Part shown: positions 25,986-32,756 of the stretch, one piece after another
Numbering within the stretch: position 1 is the stretch's first letter
How the letters are laid out: the number at the start of each line of letters is the position of its first letter
Source of the DNA: an uncultured Pseudomonadota bacterium
GTDB lineage: Bacteria > Pseudomonadota > Gammaproteobacteria > Burkholderiales > SG8-39
Length of the DNA stretch: 32,756 bases
Assembly (NCBI GenBank): GCA_903895005.1
Contig: CAITSH010000356.1
Coordinates: 1-32,756 of the forward strand
Reading direction: 5' to 3'
Made by a program: the position numbers and the translations under genes
The notes under the pieces: model-generated
Told to the model about the DNA's origin: nothing
What the model saw: the letters and a program-made list of their open reading frames with translations, nothing else
Databases searched by the model: none

Positions 25986-26491
25986 GGGGCCGGATCCTTT
26001 GCCTGTTTGGTTTTGGCGAGTCGCTTTTCCAGATGTCCCAGCAGCCCGCCATCGCGCACCATTGCCATCAAGTGCGGCGGAATGGTTTCGCAGCGAAGCG
26101 TCGTGTTTTGCGTGAGGTTGGTTATGCTGCCGGCTTCCGGATCAACGCGCAGTTGATCATCGGCGCGAATGCTGCCCGCGTCCGCGCAAACCAGCAGCGG
26201 CAGCCCCAGATTAAAGGCGTTGCGGTAAAAGAGCCCCGCATAGGACGGCGCTATGACGGCAGCTACACCGAGGTGGCGCAGGGCGCCGGCCGCCTGCTCG
26301 CGCGATGAGCCCATGCCAAAATTCTTCCCGCCAACCACGATGTCGCCTGCTTTCACTTCGCGTGCAAAGCGCGGTTCGACCGCCTCCAGACAGTGCTTGG
26401 CGATTTCGTCTATGCCGAATTTCATGTAAATGCCCGGCGCCAGCATGTCGGTGTCGAGGTTGTCGCCGAACACCCAGGCTTTTGCGCTCAT
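25982..26491 (-). CDS. Aconitase-family hydro-lyase small subunit (LeuD-like)
   Basis: A 169-residue swivel-domain protein: WVFGDNLDTDMLAPGIYM at residues 6-23, GGKNFGMGSSREQAAGAL (the phosphate/carboxylate-binding Ser-Arg loop), and SYAGLFYRNAFNLGLPLLV. It is shorter than many LeuD and fits the archaeal/homoaconitase and dimethylmaleate hydratase small-subunit group. It pairs with the large subunit encoded just upstream (ATGA overlap). Location in a degradative operon with a lyase and transporters, and without leuA or leuB, argues against a leucine biosynthetic role. Confidence 0.88.
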   Translation of the reverse strand: MSAKAWVFGDNLDTDMLAPGIYMKFGIDEIAKHCLEAVEPRFAREVKAGDIVVGGKNFGMGSSREQAAGALRHLGVAAVIAPSYAGLFYRNAFNLGLPLLVCADAGSIRADDQLRVDPEAGSITNLTQNTTLRCETIPPHLMAMVRDGGLLGHLEKRLAKTKQAKDPAP

Positions 26492-27753
26492 GACAGGAAC
26501 TCCCGCGGGTCGCTGATTTTGCCGGTGACGGCCGATGCGGCGACCGTGTAAGGCGAGCCAAGATAGATCTGTGCGGCGGTCGAGCCCATGCGGCCCTTGA
26601 AATTGCGCGCGGTGGTGCTGATGGTGACGGCGTGTTCATCGAGCAGGTAGTTTCCATAGCCGGCGCAGGCGTTGCAGGCATTGGGCAGAAGTTCGGCGCC
26701 GGCGTCGATCAGTGCGCCCAGTGTGCCTTCTTCCTGGGCGATTCTCTGGTCCTTGGCCGATGCGGGTGCCACCATCAGGCGCACCCCCGGTGCGGCGCGG
26801 CGTCCGCGCAGGACTGCAGCTGCCATGCGCAAGTCATCGAGCTTCGCGCCGGTGCAGGCGCCGATATAGGCCATGTTGATGGCGATGTCCGCGAATGCAC
26901 CGACCGACTCGGATTTGGCCGGACTGTGCGGTGCGGCGACCTGCGGCGCCAGCGTCGATGCGTCGAAGCTGTGGCGGGCGAACACGGATGCGTTCTTGTC
27001 GCCCTGCCAGGTATCGCAGTCGATGTCGCGGACGCCCACGGCTTCCAGCCACGAGCGCGTCACAGCGTCGGGTGCGATCAGTCCGGCCTGGCCGCCGAAT
27101 TCTGCTGTCATGTTGGCCATGGTCATGCGCTCTTGCATCGACAGGGCCGCAATGGCGCTGCCGGTGTACTCCACCGCCTGGTATTGCCCGCCCTCCATGC
27201 CGAAGCGCCCGCACAGGAAGAGCATCATGTCCTTGGCCGAGACGCTTTTCGCCAGCCGCCCGGTCCACTCAATCAGAATGGTGTGCGGCACGCGCAGCCA
27301 GATTTCACCGGTCACCAATACGCCGAGCATTTCGGTCGCGCCAATGCCGAACATGTAGGTGCCAAAGGCGCCGCCCGTCGGAGAATGGCTGTCGCCGCCG
27401 ACCGCAAACATGCCCGGACGGAGGTGACCTTTTTCCGGCAGCACAACGTGGCAGATGCCTTCGCCATCATGGAAGTTTTTCACGCCGGCCTCGCCAGCCC
27501 AGTCGCGCGCGATGCGGATGATCTTGCGGCTGTCCTCGTCATTGGCGGGAAGGTAATGGTCGGTGATGAGCACCACCTTGTCCGGATCCCATACCTTGGC
27601 GCCCAGTTGCGCCAGCATGGGCTTGACCCGGCGCGGGCCGCCCGAGTCATGCATCATCGCCAGATCCACCTTGCAGGTAACGATCTCGCCCGGCGTGACC
27701 GAAGCCTGCCCCGATGCGCGCGCGATGAGCTTTTGTGCGAGCGTTTGTGTCAT
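26488..27753 (-). CDS. Aconitase-family hydro-lyase large subunit (LeuC-like)
   Basis: A 421-residue [4Fe-4S] dehydratase subunit. Cluster ligands are Cys300 in YIGACTGAKLDDLRMAA and Cys360/Cys363 in LPNACNACAGYG. Substrate and backbone motifs include ITDHYLPANDEDS, GGDSHSPTGGAFGTYMFGIGATE and STTARNFKGRMGS. Length matches the LeuC/homoaconitase/DmdA class rather than full aconitase. The likely reaction is addition or removal of water on an unsaturated dicarboxylate, feeding the adjacent lyase. ATG start. The 80-base gap upstream is the largest in this operon and may hold an internal promoter. Confidence 0.9.
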   Translation of the reverse strand: MTQTLAQKLIARASGQASVTPGEIVTCKVDLAMMHDSGGPRRVKPMLAQLGAKVWDPDKVVLITDHYLPANDEDSRKIIRIARDWAGEAGVKNFHDGEGICHVVLPEKGHLRPGMFAVGGDSHSPTGGAFGTYMFGIGATEMLGVLVTGEIWLRVPHTILIEWTGRLAKSVSAKDMMLFLCGRFGMEGGQYQAVEYTGSAIAALSMQERMTMANMTAEFGGQAGLIAPDAVTRSWLEAVGVRDIDCDTWQGDKNASVFARHSFDASTLAPQVAAPHSPAKSESVGAFADIAINMAYIGACTGAKLDDLRMAAAVLRGRRAAPGVRLMVAPASAKDQRIAQEEGTLGALIDAGAELLPNACNACAGYGNYLLDEHAVTISTTARNFKGRMGSTAAQIYLGSPYTVAASAVTGKISDPREFLS

Positions 27754-27774
27754 TTTTTTCTGCTATTCACCATT

Positions 27775-27780
27775 ACTATA
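27775..27780 (-). promoter_or_regulatory. Possible internal -10 element upstream of the aconitase pair
   Basis: TATAGT on the minus strand (one mismatch to consensus), 22 bases before the large-subunit start, in an unusually AT-rich 80-base gap. There is no matching -35, and the distance to the start codon is short, so confidence is low. Confidence 0.2.
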
Positions 27781-27833
27781 AGGTCAACGATAAATCCAAA
27801 AGCCTGGCTTGAGGCGCGCGCAAGACAATTACT

Positions 27834-28796
27834 TCATTCCGGCTTTGCGCCCGAGTATTTTACGACCGGCACCCAGCGTCGCAGGTCTTCGCGAACGAAC
27901 GCGGAAAATTCGGCCGGGGAATTGCCCACCGGCAGCGCGCCCTCGAGTTCAAGGCGCTTTTTGAGCTCGGGAGAATGTACCGCCTTCGCCACGGCATCGT
28001 TCAGTACGCGGGTGACCTCGGCGGGCAGTCTGGCCGGGCCGAAGACACCGAACCAGGCGTTGGATTCAAATCCAGGAACGACTTCGCTGATGGCCGGGAT
28101 GTCGGGAAAGGCGGGCAGGCGTTTCGCGCTTGTCACGCCATAGGCGCGCAATTTCCCCGCCTTGACCTGTTGCATGCCGGTAACCGTGCTGATGAACATC
28201 AATTCAACCTGTCCGGCAAGGACATCGGTCAGCGCCGGGGCGGTGCCGCGATAGGGAATGTTGACGATGAAAACGCCGGCCTGCATTTTTAAGAGATCGC
28301 TCGCCATGTGCAAGGACGAGCCGAGCGCACCGATGGCGAAATTGAGCTTGCCCGGCCTCGCCTTGGCCAGCGCGATAAGCGATTTGAGGTCGCCTGCGGG
28401 AACGGACGGATGGCCGACGAGCAGGCTCGGCACGGTGGCGATCATGCTGATCGGCGTGAAATCGGCCAGCGGGTCGTAGGGTAATGAGGGATAGAGCGAG
28501 GCGTTGATGGTGTGGCTGGTAAAGCTGACCAGTAGGGTGTAGCCGTCCGCCGGTGACTTTGCGACCGTGTCCGCGGCGATATTGCCGCCGGCACCGGCGC
28601 GGTTCTCGACCACAACGGGCTGCCCCAGGCTGCGCATCATTTCGCTGGCGATGGAGCGCGCGAGGGTGTCGGTGGTGCCACCGGACGGCGCGCCAACCAA
28701 GAGGCGTATTGGTTTTGAAGGGAAGGTCTGGGCCGACGCGACGCACGCCCAGAACAGCAGTGCCGCGGCGAGAATGTTACGTGCGACGGTGCTCAT
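27834..28796 (-). CDS. Bug/TctC-family periplasmic solute receptor
   Basis: A 320-residue Bug receptor with a Sec signal peptide (cleavage near residue 22, CVASAQTFPSKP). Family landmarks: FPSKPIRLLVGAPSGGTTD, ENRAGAGGNIAA, SPADGYTLLVSF, NIPYRGTAPALTDVLAGQVEL and FPDIPAISEVV. It is distinct in sequence from the other receptor at 20592-21593. Its ATG overlaps the livF stop, so an orphan receptor of a different transporter class is translationally tied to the Liv importer. It probably binds the same substrate or a breakdown product; no TctA/TctB genes are seen. Confidence 0.93.
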   Translation of the reverse strand: MSTVARNILAAALLFWACVASAQTFPSKPIRLLVGAPSGGTTDTLARSIASEMMRSLGQPVVVENRAGAGGNIAADTVAKSPADGYTLLVSFTSHTINASLYPSLPYDPLADFTPISMIATVPSLLVGHPSVPAGDLKSLIALAKARPGKLNFAIGALGSSLHMASDLLKMQAGVFIVNIPYRGTAPALTDVLAGQVELMFISTVTGMQQVKAGKLRAYGVTSAKRLPAFPDIPAISEVVPGFESNAWFGVFGPARLPAEVTRVLNDAVAKAVHSPELKKRLELEGALPVGNSPAEFSAFVREDLRRWVPVVKYSGAKPE

Positions 28797-29494
28797 AGGC
28801 CGAGGTAAGCGCGTTTGAGCCCGTCGTTGGCGAGCAGCGCGTCGGGTGTACCCTCGAAGGCAATGGCGCCGTTCTCCAGCACATAGGCGCGCCCTGCGAT
28901 CTCAAGGGATTGGCCGACGTTTTGCTCGACCAGTAGGATGGCGAGCCCGTCTTCATTCAGGCGTTTGATCAGCGCGAACATTTCCTCAACGAGCAGCGGC
29001 GACAGGCCCAGCGAGGGTTCGTCCAGTATCAGCAGCTTGGGCTCCGCCATCATGCCGCGGCCAATGGCCAGCATCTGCTGTTCTCCACCCGAGAGGGTGC
29101 CGGCGCGCTGGGCGATGCGATCCTTCAGGCGCGGGAATATACCGAACACGCGCTCGATGTTTTTCGCGCGATTGGCGCGCCCGCGGCGATAACTGCCAAG
29201 CTCGATGTTCTCGAGCACCGTGAGGTTGGGGAATACCCGGCGGCCTTCGGGCACCTGGATCAGTCCGGCGGACACAATGTTTGCCGTGCCGGCATCGGTG
29301 ATATCGGCCCCGTCGAAATGCACCGAACCGGCGAAGGCCTTGATCAGCCCGCAGACCGTATTGTTGAAGGTCGATTTTCCCGCACCGTTCGAGCCAAGCA
29401 CCGCGACGATTTCCCCGGCGCGGATGTTGAGGCTCACGCCGCGCAGGATTTCGACGGCACCGTAACCAGAGCGCAAATCACGGACTTCAAGCAT
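28793..29494 (-). CDS. livF: Branched-chain-type ABC transporter ATPase
   Basis: A 233-residue ABC ATPase of the HAAT family. Walker A GSNGAGKST (residues 34-42), signature LSGGEQQMLAIGRGMM, Walker B LLILDEPSLGLSP and switch His replaced in the usual LivF way by VEQNVGQSL. QVPEGRRVFPNLTVLENI is diagnostic for LivF. It energises uptake through LivH/LivM. It overlaps livG by 8 bases and the Bug receptor gene by 4. Confidence 0.95.
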   Translation of the reverse strand: MLEVRDLRSGYGAVEILRGVSLNIRAGEIVAVLGSNGAGKSTFNNTVCGLIKAFAGSVHFDGADITDAGTANIVSAGLIQVPEGRRVFPNLTVLENIELGSYRRGRANRAKNIERVFGIFPRLKDRIAQRAGTLSGGEQQMLAIGRGMMAEPKLLILDEPSLGLSPLLVEEMFALIKRLNEDGLAILLVEQNVGQSLEIAGRAYVLENGAIAFEGTPDALLANDGLKRAYLGL

Positions 29495-30236
29495 GACCGG
29501 TCTCCGCCGCCTTGCGCAGGCGCGCCGCGGTGCCGTGTCCGAGATAGGCTTCGATTACTTTTGGATTGCCGGTGATTTGCGCGGGCGTGCCTTCGGCGAT
29601 CAGCTGGCCGTTGCTGAGCACATACACCGATTCAGCGAGGCTCATCACCGCCTGCATGACGTGCTCGATCATCAGAACGGTGACTCCGGCGTCGCGAATA
29701 GCCAGGATGACTGGAATCACCTCGGTAATTTCCTGCGGATTGAGGCCGGCCAGCACTTCGTCCAGCAACAAAAGTTGCGGACCGGTGGCGAGGGCGCGCG
29801 CCAGCTCCAGGCGTTTGCGTCCGGCGACAGTGAGATTGAACGCCAGTTTGTCGAGCTGGCTGGCGAGTCCAACCTGCGTCGCGATTTTTTCGGCGTGCGC
29901 GAGCGCATCGCTTCTGGAGGCGCGGTGCAGGTGCGCCCCGACTGCGATGTTCTCGCGCACAGTTTGTGCGCCAAAGGGCTGCACGATCTGGAAGGTGCGC
30001 GCCATGCCAAGACGGCAAATGGTGTGCGGGGCCATGCCGGTGAGGTCCTGTCCGAGGAAGCGCACGCTGCCGCTGTCCGGTTTAAGAAAGCCGGATACCA
30101 GGCCGAACAGGGTCGATTTACCGGCGCCATTGGGGCCGATGAGCCCCACGATGGCGCCCTTGCGCACGCTGAGGCTGACCTCGCTCACGGCACGCAGGCC
30201 GCCGAAGCTGATGGAGAGTCCGCGCACCTCAAGCAT
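29487..30236 (-). CDS. livG: Branched-chain-type ABC transporter ATPase
   Basis: A 249-residue HAAT-family ATPase: Walker A GPNGAGKST (residues 34-42), GMARTFQIVQPF (typical LivG), signature region LTVAGRKRLELARALA, a variant of the usual C-loop seen in a subset of LivG proteins, Walker B LLLLDEVLAGLNPQE, and MIEHVMQAVM. It partners with LivF. Overlaps livM by 8 bases. Confidence 0.94.
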   Translation of the reverse strand: MLEVRGLSISFGGLRAVSEVSLSVRKGAIVGLIGPNGAGKSTLFGLVSGFLKPDSGSVRFLGQDLTGMAPHTICRLGMARTFQIVQPFGAQTVRENIAVGAHLHRASRSDALAHAEKIATQVGLASQLDKLAFNLTVAGRKRLELARALATGPQLLLLDEVLAGLNPQEITEVIPVILAIRDAGVTVLMIEHVMQAVMSLAESVYVLSNGQLIAEGTPAQITGNPKVIEAYLGHGTAARLRKAAETGHA

Positions 30237-31212
30237 CGCCCGCCCCTCGGCGCTTGCTGCGGATTTTCCGGTGGAACAGGCCGATGAGTCCCTGTGGCAG
30301 GAAGGTCACCATCAGGATAAGCACCACGCCATAGGCGATCAGGTTGATGCCGGGAATATCCCCCATCAGCGCGCTGGTGGTCTGACCGAGCAAGTGCAGC
30401 AGTGCCGCGCCGAGCAGCGGCCCCCACAGGGTACCCATGCCGCCGATGATGGGGCCGAGCAGCGCCTCGACCGACACCGCCGGTCCATAAGCGAGGTGCG
30501 GGTCGATGTAGTGAAAAAACTGCACGTAGAACGCGCCGCCCGCAGCCATCAGCGCGCCTGAGATCATGATCGCCCCGAGCTTGACGCGAAACACATTGAC
30601 GCCCAGGGCTGCCGCCGAGTCCTCGTTGTCGCGCACCGCCTGCAGCCATGCACCGTAGCGCGAGCGCTTGAGCCACCAGGTGATAATGAGGCCCAAAAAC
30701 ACAAACGCGAGCACAAGGTAGAGATACCCGGTCTTGCTGGCAAACTGCAGGTCTGCGACCGATTCTTTGAGCGGCACCATCAGCCCCACCCCTGCGCCGG
30801 TGAAGCTGAAGGTGTTGGCGAGGATGCGAAAGACCTCTGCAAATGCAAGCGTGACGAGCGCAAAGTACGATCCCTTGAGGCCGTAGCGAAACGAAAGCGC
30901 GCCGATAAAGGCGCCCACGGCCGCACCCAGTGCAAGCGCAGCGGCTAGCGCAGCCCAGGCGTTCCAGCCAAACTTTACCTGCAGCACCGCCATGGCATAG
31001 GCGCCGCTGCCGAAAAACACCGCGTGGCCGAAAGAGAACTGGCCGCCGAATCCGCCCAGGATGTTCCACGCCTGGCCTAGCAGGGCGGCGTAGAGGGTCA
31101 TGATCACGAGGTTGAGCGTCGCCCCCGAGCTGATAAAGAGCGGGGCGAGCGCGACCAGCGCGCAAAACGCGAGGATGCCAGCGAGTTCTTTGGCGCTGCT
31201 CGTGTTCTTCAT
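30229..31212 (-). CDS. livM: Branched-chain-type ABC transporter permease
   Basis: A permease of about 327 residues with eight to ten membrane helices. WNILGGFGGQFSFGHAVFFGSGAYAMAV is the LivM hallmark, and SRYGAWLQAVRDNEDSAAALGVNV is the cytoplasmic EAA-like loop that contacts the ATPases. The start is ATG 31212, which overlaps the livH stop by 4 bases; a longer frame to 31305 is a reading through livH and is not used. Confidence 0.93.
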   Translation of the reverse strand: MKNTSSAKELAGILAFCALVALAPLFISSGATLNLVIMTLYAALLGQAWNILGGFGGQFSFGHAVFFGSGAYAMAVLQVKFGWNAWAALAAALALGAAVGAFIGALSFRYGLKGSYFALVTLAFAEVFRILANTFSFTGAGVGLMVPLKESVADLQFASKTGYLYLVLAFVFLGLIITWWLKRSRYGAWLQAVRDNEDSAAALGVNVFRVKLGAIMISGALMAAGGAFYVQFFHYIDPHLAYGPAVSVEALLGPIIGGMGTLWGPLLGAALLHLLGQTTSALMGDIPGINLIAYGVVLILMVTFLPQGLIGLFHRKIRSKRRGAGDA

Positions 31213-32081
31213 GCTTTTGCGCCGAACAAGCCTTGCGGACGGAACAGCAGCACGGCGATGAAAATCAGGAAAATGCCGATCTGTCCCAGGCTCTCGCCCA
31301 GCCACAGCCCGCCAACCGATTCGACCACGCCGATGAGCAGGCCGCCAAGCAGCGCGCCGGCGAAGCTGCCCATGCCGCCCAGTACCACGATGGTGAAAGC
31401 GATCAACACAAAGCCGCTACCCACGGTCGGGTTGACGTAGTAAGCCGGCAGTAAAAAGCACGCCGCCGCGCCGAGACAGGCGAGACCGATGCCGAAACTC
31501 ATGGCGAACACATGGTCCACGTCGATGCCCACGAGGCGCGCGCCCTGGCGTTCTTTGGCGCAGGCGCGGATCGCACGGCCAAGGTCGGTCTTGCCGATCA
31601 GCAGCAACAGGATTGCAGCCGCAGCCAGCGCACCGCCAAAGGCCACCAGTTTGGGCACGGAAATCAGCGCACCGGCGATATCAACCGTCGACAGCGTGTA
31701 GGACGTGTCGATGTTGCGGGTGTCGGATTTGAAGGCATACAGCGCGAGGTTTTCCAGGATGATCGATATGCCCAGCGTGACAAGCAGGATGTTTTCGTCC
31801 TTGCCGTGGCTGGCGCGACCAATCACGAACCGTTGCAGTGCATAGCCGAAGGCGAACATCGCCGGCACCATGATGGGCAGTGCCGCATAGGGATCGATGC
31901 CTGCCCGCTGGTGCAGGAAATACACGCCATAGAGCGCCACCATCAGCGCCGCCCCGTGGGCGAAATTGATGATGTGCAATACCCCGTAAATCAGGGTCAG
32001 CCCGAGCGCGATCAATGCATAGACCGCGCCGGTGGTCAGGCCGTTCAGGACTGACGGGAACAGGATGGAGAATTCAAGCAT
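31209..32081 (-). CDS. livH: Branched-chain-type ABC transporter permease
   Basis: A 290-residue permease with about eight membrane helices. VYALIALGLTLIYGVLHIINFAHGAALMV near the N-terminus is diagnostic of LivH, and TDLGRAIRACAKERQGARLVGIDVD is the ATPase-contact loop. It follows the binding-protein gene after a 96-base gap that contains a strong hairpin. Confidence 0.94.
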   Translation of the reverse strand: MLEFSILFPSVLNGLTTGAVYALIALGLTLIYGVLHIINFAHGAALMVALYGVYFLHQRAGIDPYAALPIMVPAMFAFGYALQRFVIGRASHGKDENILLVTLGISIILENLALYAFKSDTRNIDTSYTLSTVDIAGALISVPKLVAFGGALAAAAILLLLIGKTDLGRAIRACAKERQGARLVGIDVDHVFAMSFGIGLACLGAAACFLLPAYYVNPTVGSGFVLIAFTIVVLGGMGSFAGALLGGLLIGVVESVGGLWLGESLGQIGIFLIFIAVLLFRPQGLFGAKA

Positions 32082-32143
32082 TCAGGGATGCGGGCGCTTT
32101 TCGCGCGCGGGTTGGGGGCGCGGGACCGGCTCAGGCCAACACG

Positions 32144-32173
32144 CTTCCCCGTCCGCTTGTGCGGACGGGGAAG
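32144..32173 (-). repeat. Perfect 13-bp inverted repeat between binding-protein and permease genes
   Basis: Arms CTTCCCCGTCCGC and GCGGACGGGGAAG with a four-base loop, starting four bases after the binding-protein stop. No T tract follows on the minus strand, so it is more likely an mRNA-stabilising or attenuating hairpin than a full terminator. Confidence 0.75.
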
Positions 32174-32177
32174 GGGT

Positions 32178-32756
32178 TCAGGCTTTCCAGGGGAACACCG
32201 GCTCGGCTTCGGCGTAGGTGTTGGGCAGGATCACTTTGATGTCGTTTTTGAGCACCTGCGTCATCAGCGGCTGCGCGCCCTGGTTCTGGCCGTTGACGAA
32301 CTTGGTCGGCCCGTAGGGCATGAAATGCTTGTCCCAGGTCGAGCTGGCGAGTGCGTCGACGATGGCACCGCGGTCGCGCGATTTTGCGCGTTCGATGGCA
32401 TCGGCCAGCAGGTAAACGGCCTGGTAGTTGAGGAACACCTCGTAGGTGTAGAACTCGCCCATTGCCTCGACTTTCTTTTTCAGGGCGAGGGCGCGCTTGT
32501 CCTTGGGGTTGTACCAGTGGTTGCAGTCGATCACGCCGTTGGCCGCATCCGGAAATTCCTTGACGAACTTGAAGCTCGAGGCTGCGCCGCCCAGCACCGA
32601 ATAAATGGCCTTGGGCTGCACGTTCTGCTGCTTCATGGTGCGCACCAGCAGGGCGTATTCATTGAAGTAGTTGGCCGGAATGACGATGTCCGGATTGAGC
32701 GCCTTCATGCGCAGCACGATGTTGTTGAAGTCGCGCGTCGGGTTGGCGTGCTTGAC
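32178..32756 (-). CDS. Branched-chain-type ABC transporter substrate-binding protein, C-terminal part (5' end outside window)
   Basis: The last 192 residues of a Peripla_BP_6/LivK-like periplasmic binding protein; the frame stays open to the window edge. Visible: NIVLRMKALNPDIVIPANYFNEYALLVRTMKQ split over the hinge region, FVKEFPDAANGVIDCNHWYNP, and FLNYQAVYLLADAIERAKS. In the Liv family such domains bind amino acids, amides, ureas or aromatic acids; the ligand cannot be told from this half. It is the first visible gene of the large leftward operon. Confidence 0.9.
   Translation of the reverse strand, partial: VKHANPTRDFNNIVLRMKALNPDIVIPANYFNEYALLVRTMKQQNVQPKAIYSVLGGAASSFKFVKEFPDAANGVIDCNHWYNPKDKRALALKKKVEAMGEFYTYEVFLNYQAVYLLADAIERAKSRDRGAIVDALASSTWDKHFMPYGPTKFVNGQNQGAQPLMTQVLKNDIKVILPNTYAEAEPVFPWKA

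Noticed and set aside
25982..27753. Biosynthetic leuCD for leucine
   Set aside because: No leuA or leuB is adjacent, and the genes are coupled to a C-C lyase gene inside an uptake and catabolic operon; a degradative hydratase is more likely, though a genome-wide check is needed to exclude it.
26632..28143. 503-codon open frame on the + strand
   Set aside because: Antisense to the aconitase large-subunit gene and the Bug receptor gene; no recognisable domain and composition typical of a shadow frame.
31213..31305. N-terminal extension of livM
   Set aside because: It reads through the end of livH out of frame; ATG 31212 overlaps the livH stop and begins a normal LivM N-terminus.
1..32756. CRISPR array, tRNA, insertion sequence or prophage genes
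   Set aside because: No regularly spaced direct repeats, no cloverleaf sequence noticed by eye, and no transposase, integrase or phage structural gene among the intact frames.

Overview
This window looks like chromosomal DNA of a betaproteobacterium, most likely Burkholderiales or a close relative. The evidence is the GC-rich coding style, the pcm/rhodanese/tolC/waaA/waaC neighbourhood, and the presence of two orphan Bug/TctC-type solute receptors. The assignment is inferred from gene content; no marker gene such as rRNA is present. Gene density is high: no gene-free stretch exceeds about 200 bases, and no tRNA, rRNA, insertion sequence, prophage or CRISPR array was seen.

Region 1 (1-6691, + strand) is the end of a surface-polysaccharide cluster: the C-terminal part of an asparagine-synthase-type amidotransferase, a SAM methyltransferase, a four-helix EamA/SMR-like membrane protein, a GT11 fucosyltransferase-type enzyme, a GT4, a GT2 and a second GT4. 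Several junctions overlap by 4 bases. Region 2 (6887-12112, - strand) is the dTDP-L-rhamnose operon, transcribed as GT2 - rfbB - FkbM-like methyltransferase - rfbA - rfbC - rfbD. The FkbM-like gene is AT-rich and appears inserted between rfbB and rfbA. Region 3 (12206-14412, + strand) is lipopolysaccharide inner core: heptosyltransferase I (waaC) and Kdo transferase (waaA). Together these regions make and decorate LPS or O-antigen.

Region 4 (14398-17533, - strand) is tetR - pcm-like - rhodanese - tolC. A near-consensus promoter with a perfect 22-bp palindrome over its -10 lies directly upstream of tetR, so TolC supply may be under TetR-family control.

Region 5 (17614-32756) is a catabolic and uptake locus. 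On the minus strand, in transcription order, it encodes a Liv-type ABC importer (binding protein, livH, livM, livG, livF), an orphan Bug receptor, an aconitase-type large/small pair, a PEP-mutase/isocitrate-lyase-family C-C lyase, an Asp/Glu-racemase-superfamily protein and an MmgE/PrpD protein, nearly all translationally coupled. A divergently oriented FAD monooxygenase separates this from a second minus-strand block: a Tat-signal Bug receptor, a metal-dependent cyclic amidohydrolase and a fumarate-reductase-like flavoprotein. The enzyme set suggests ring opening of a cyclic amide or imide, followed by hydratase and lyase chemistry on a branched dicarboxylate to give pyruvate plus a short acid. 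This resembles the lower part of the anaerobic nicotinate pathway (enamidase, dimethylmaleate hydratase, dimethylmalate lyase), but the substrate is not known from sequence. The most unusual single protein is the Asp/Glu-racemase-like one, in which both catalytic-cysteine positions of the superfamily are occupied by other residues.
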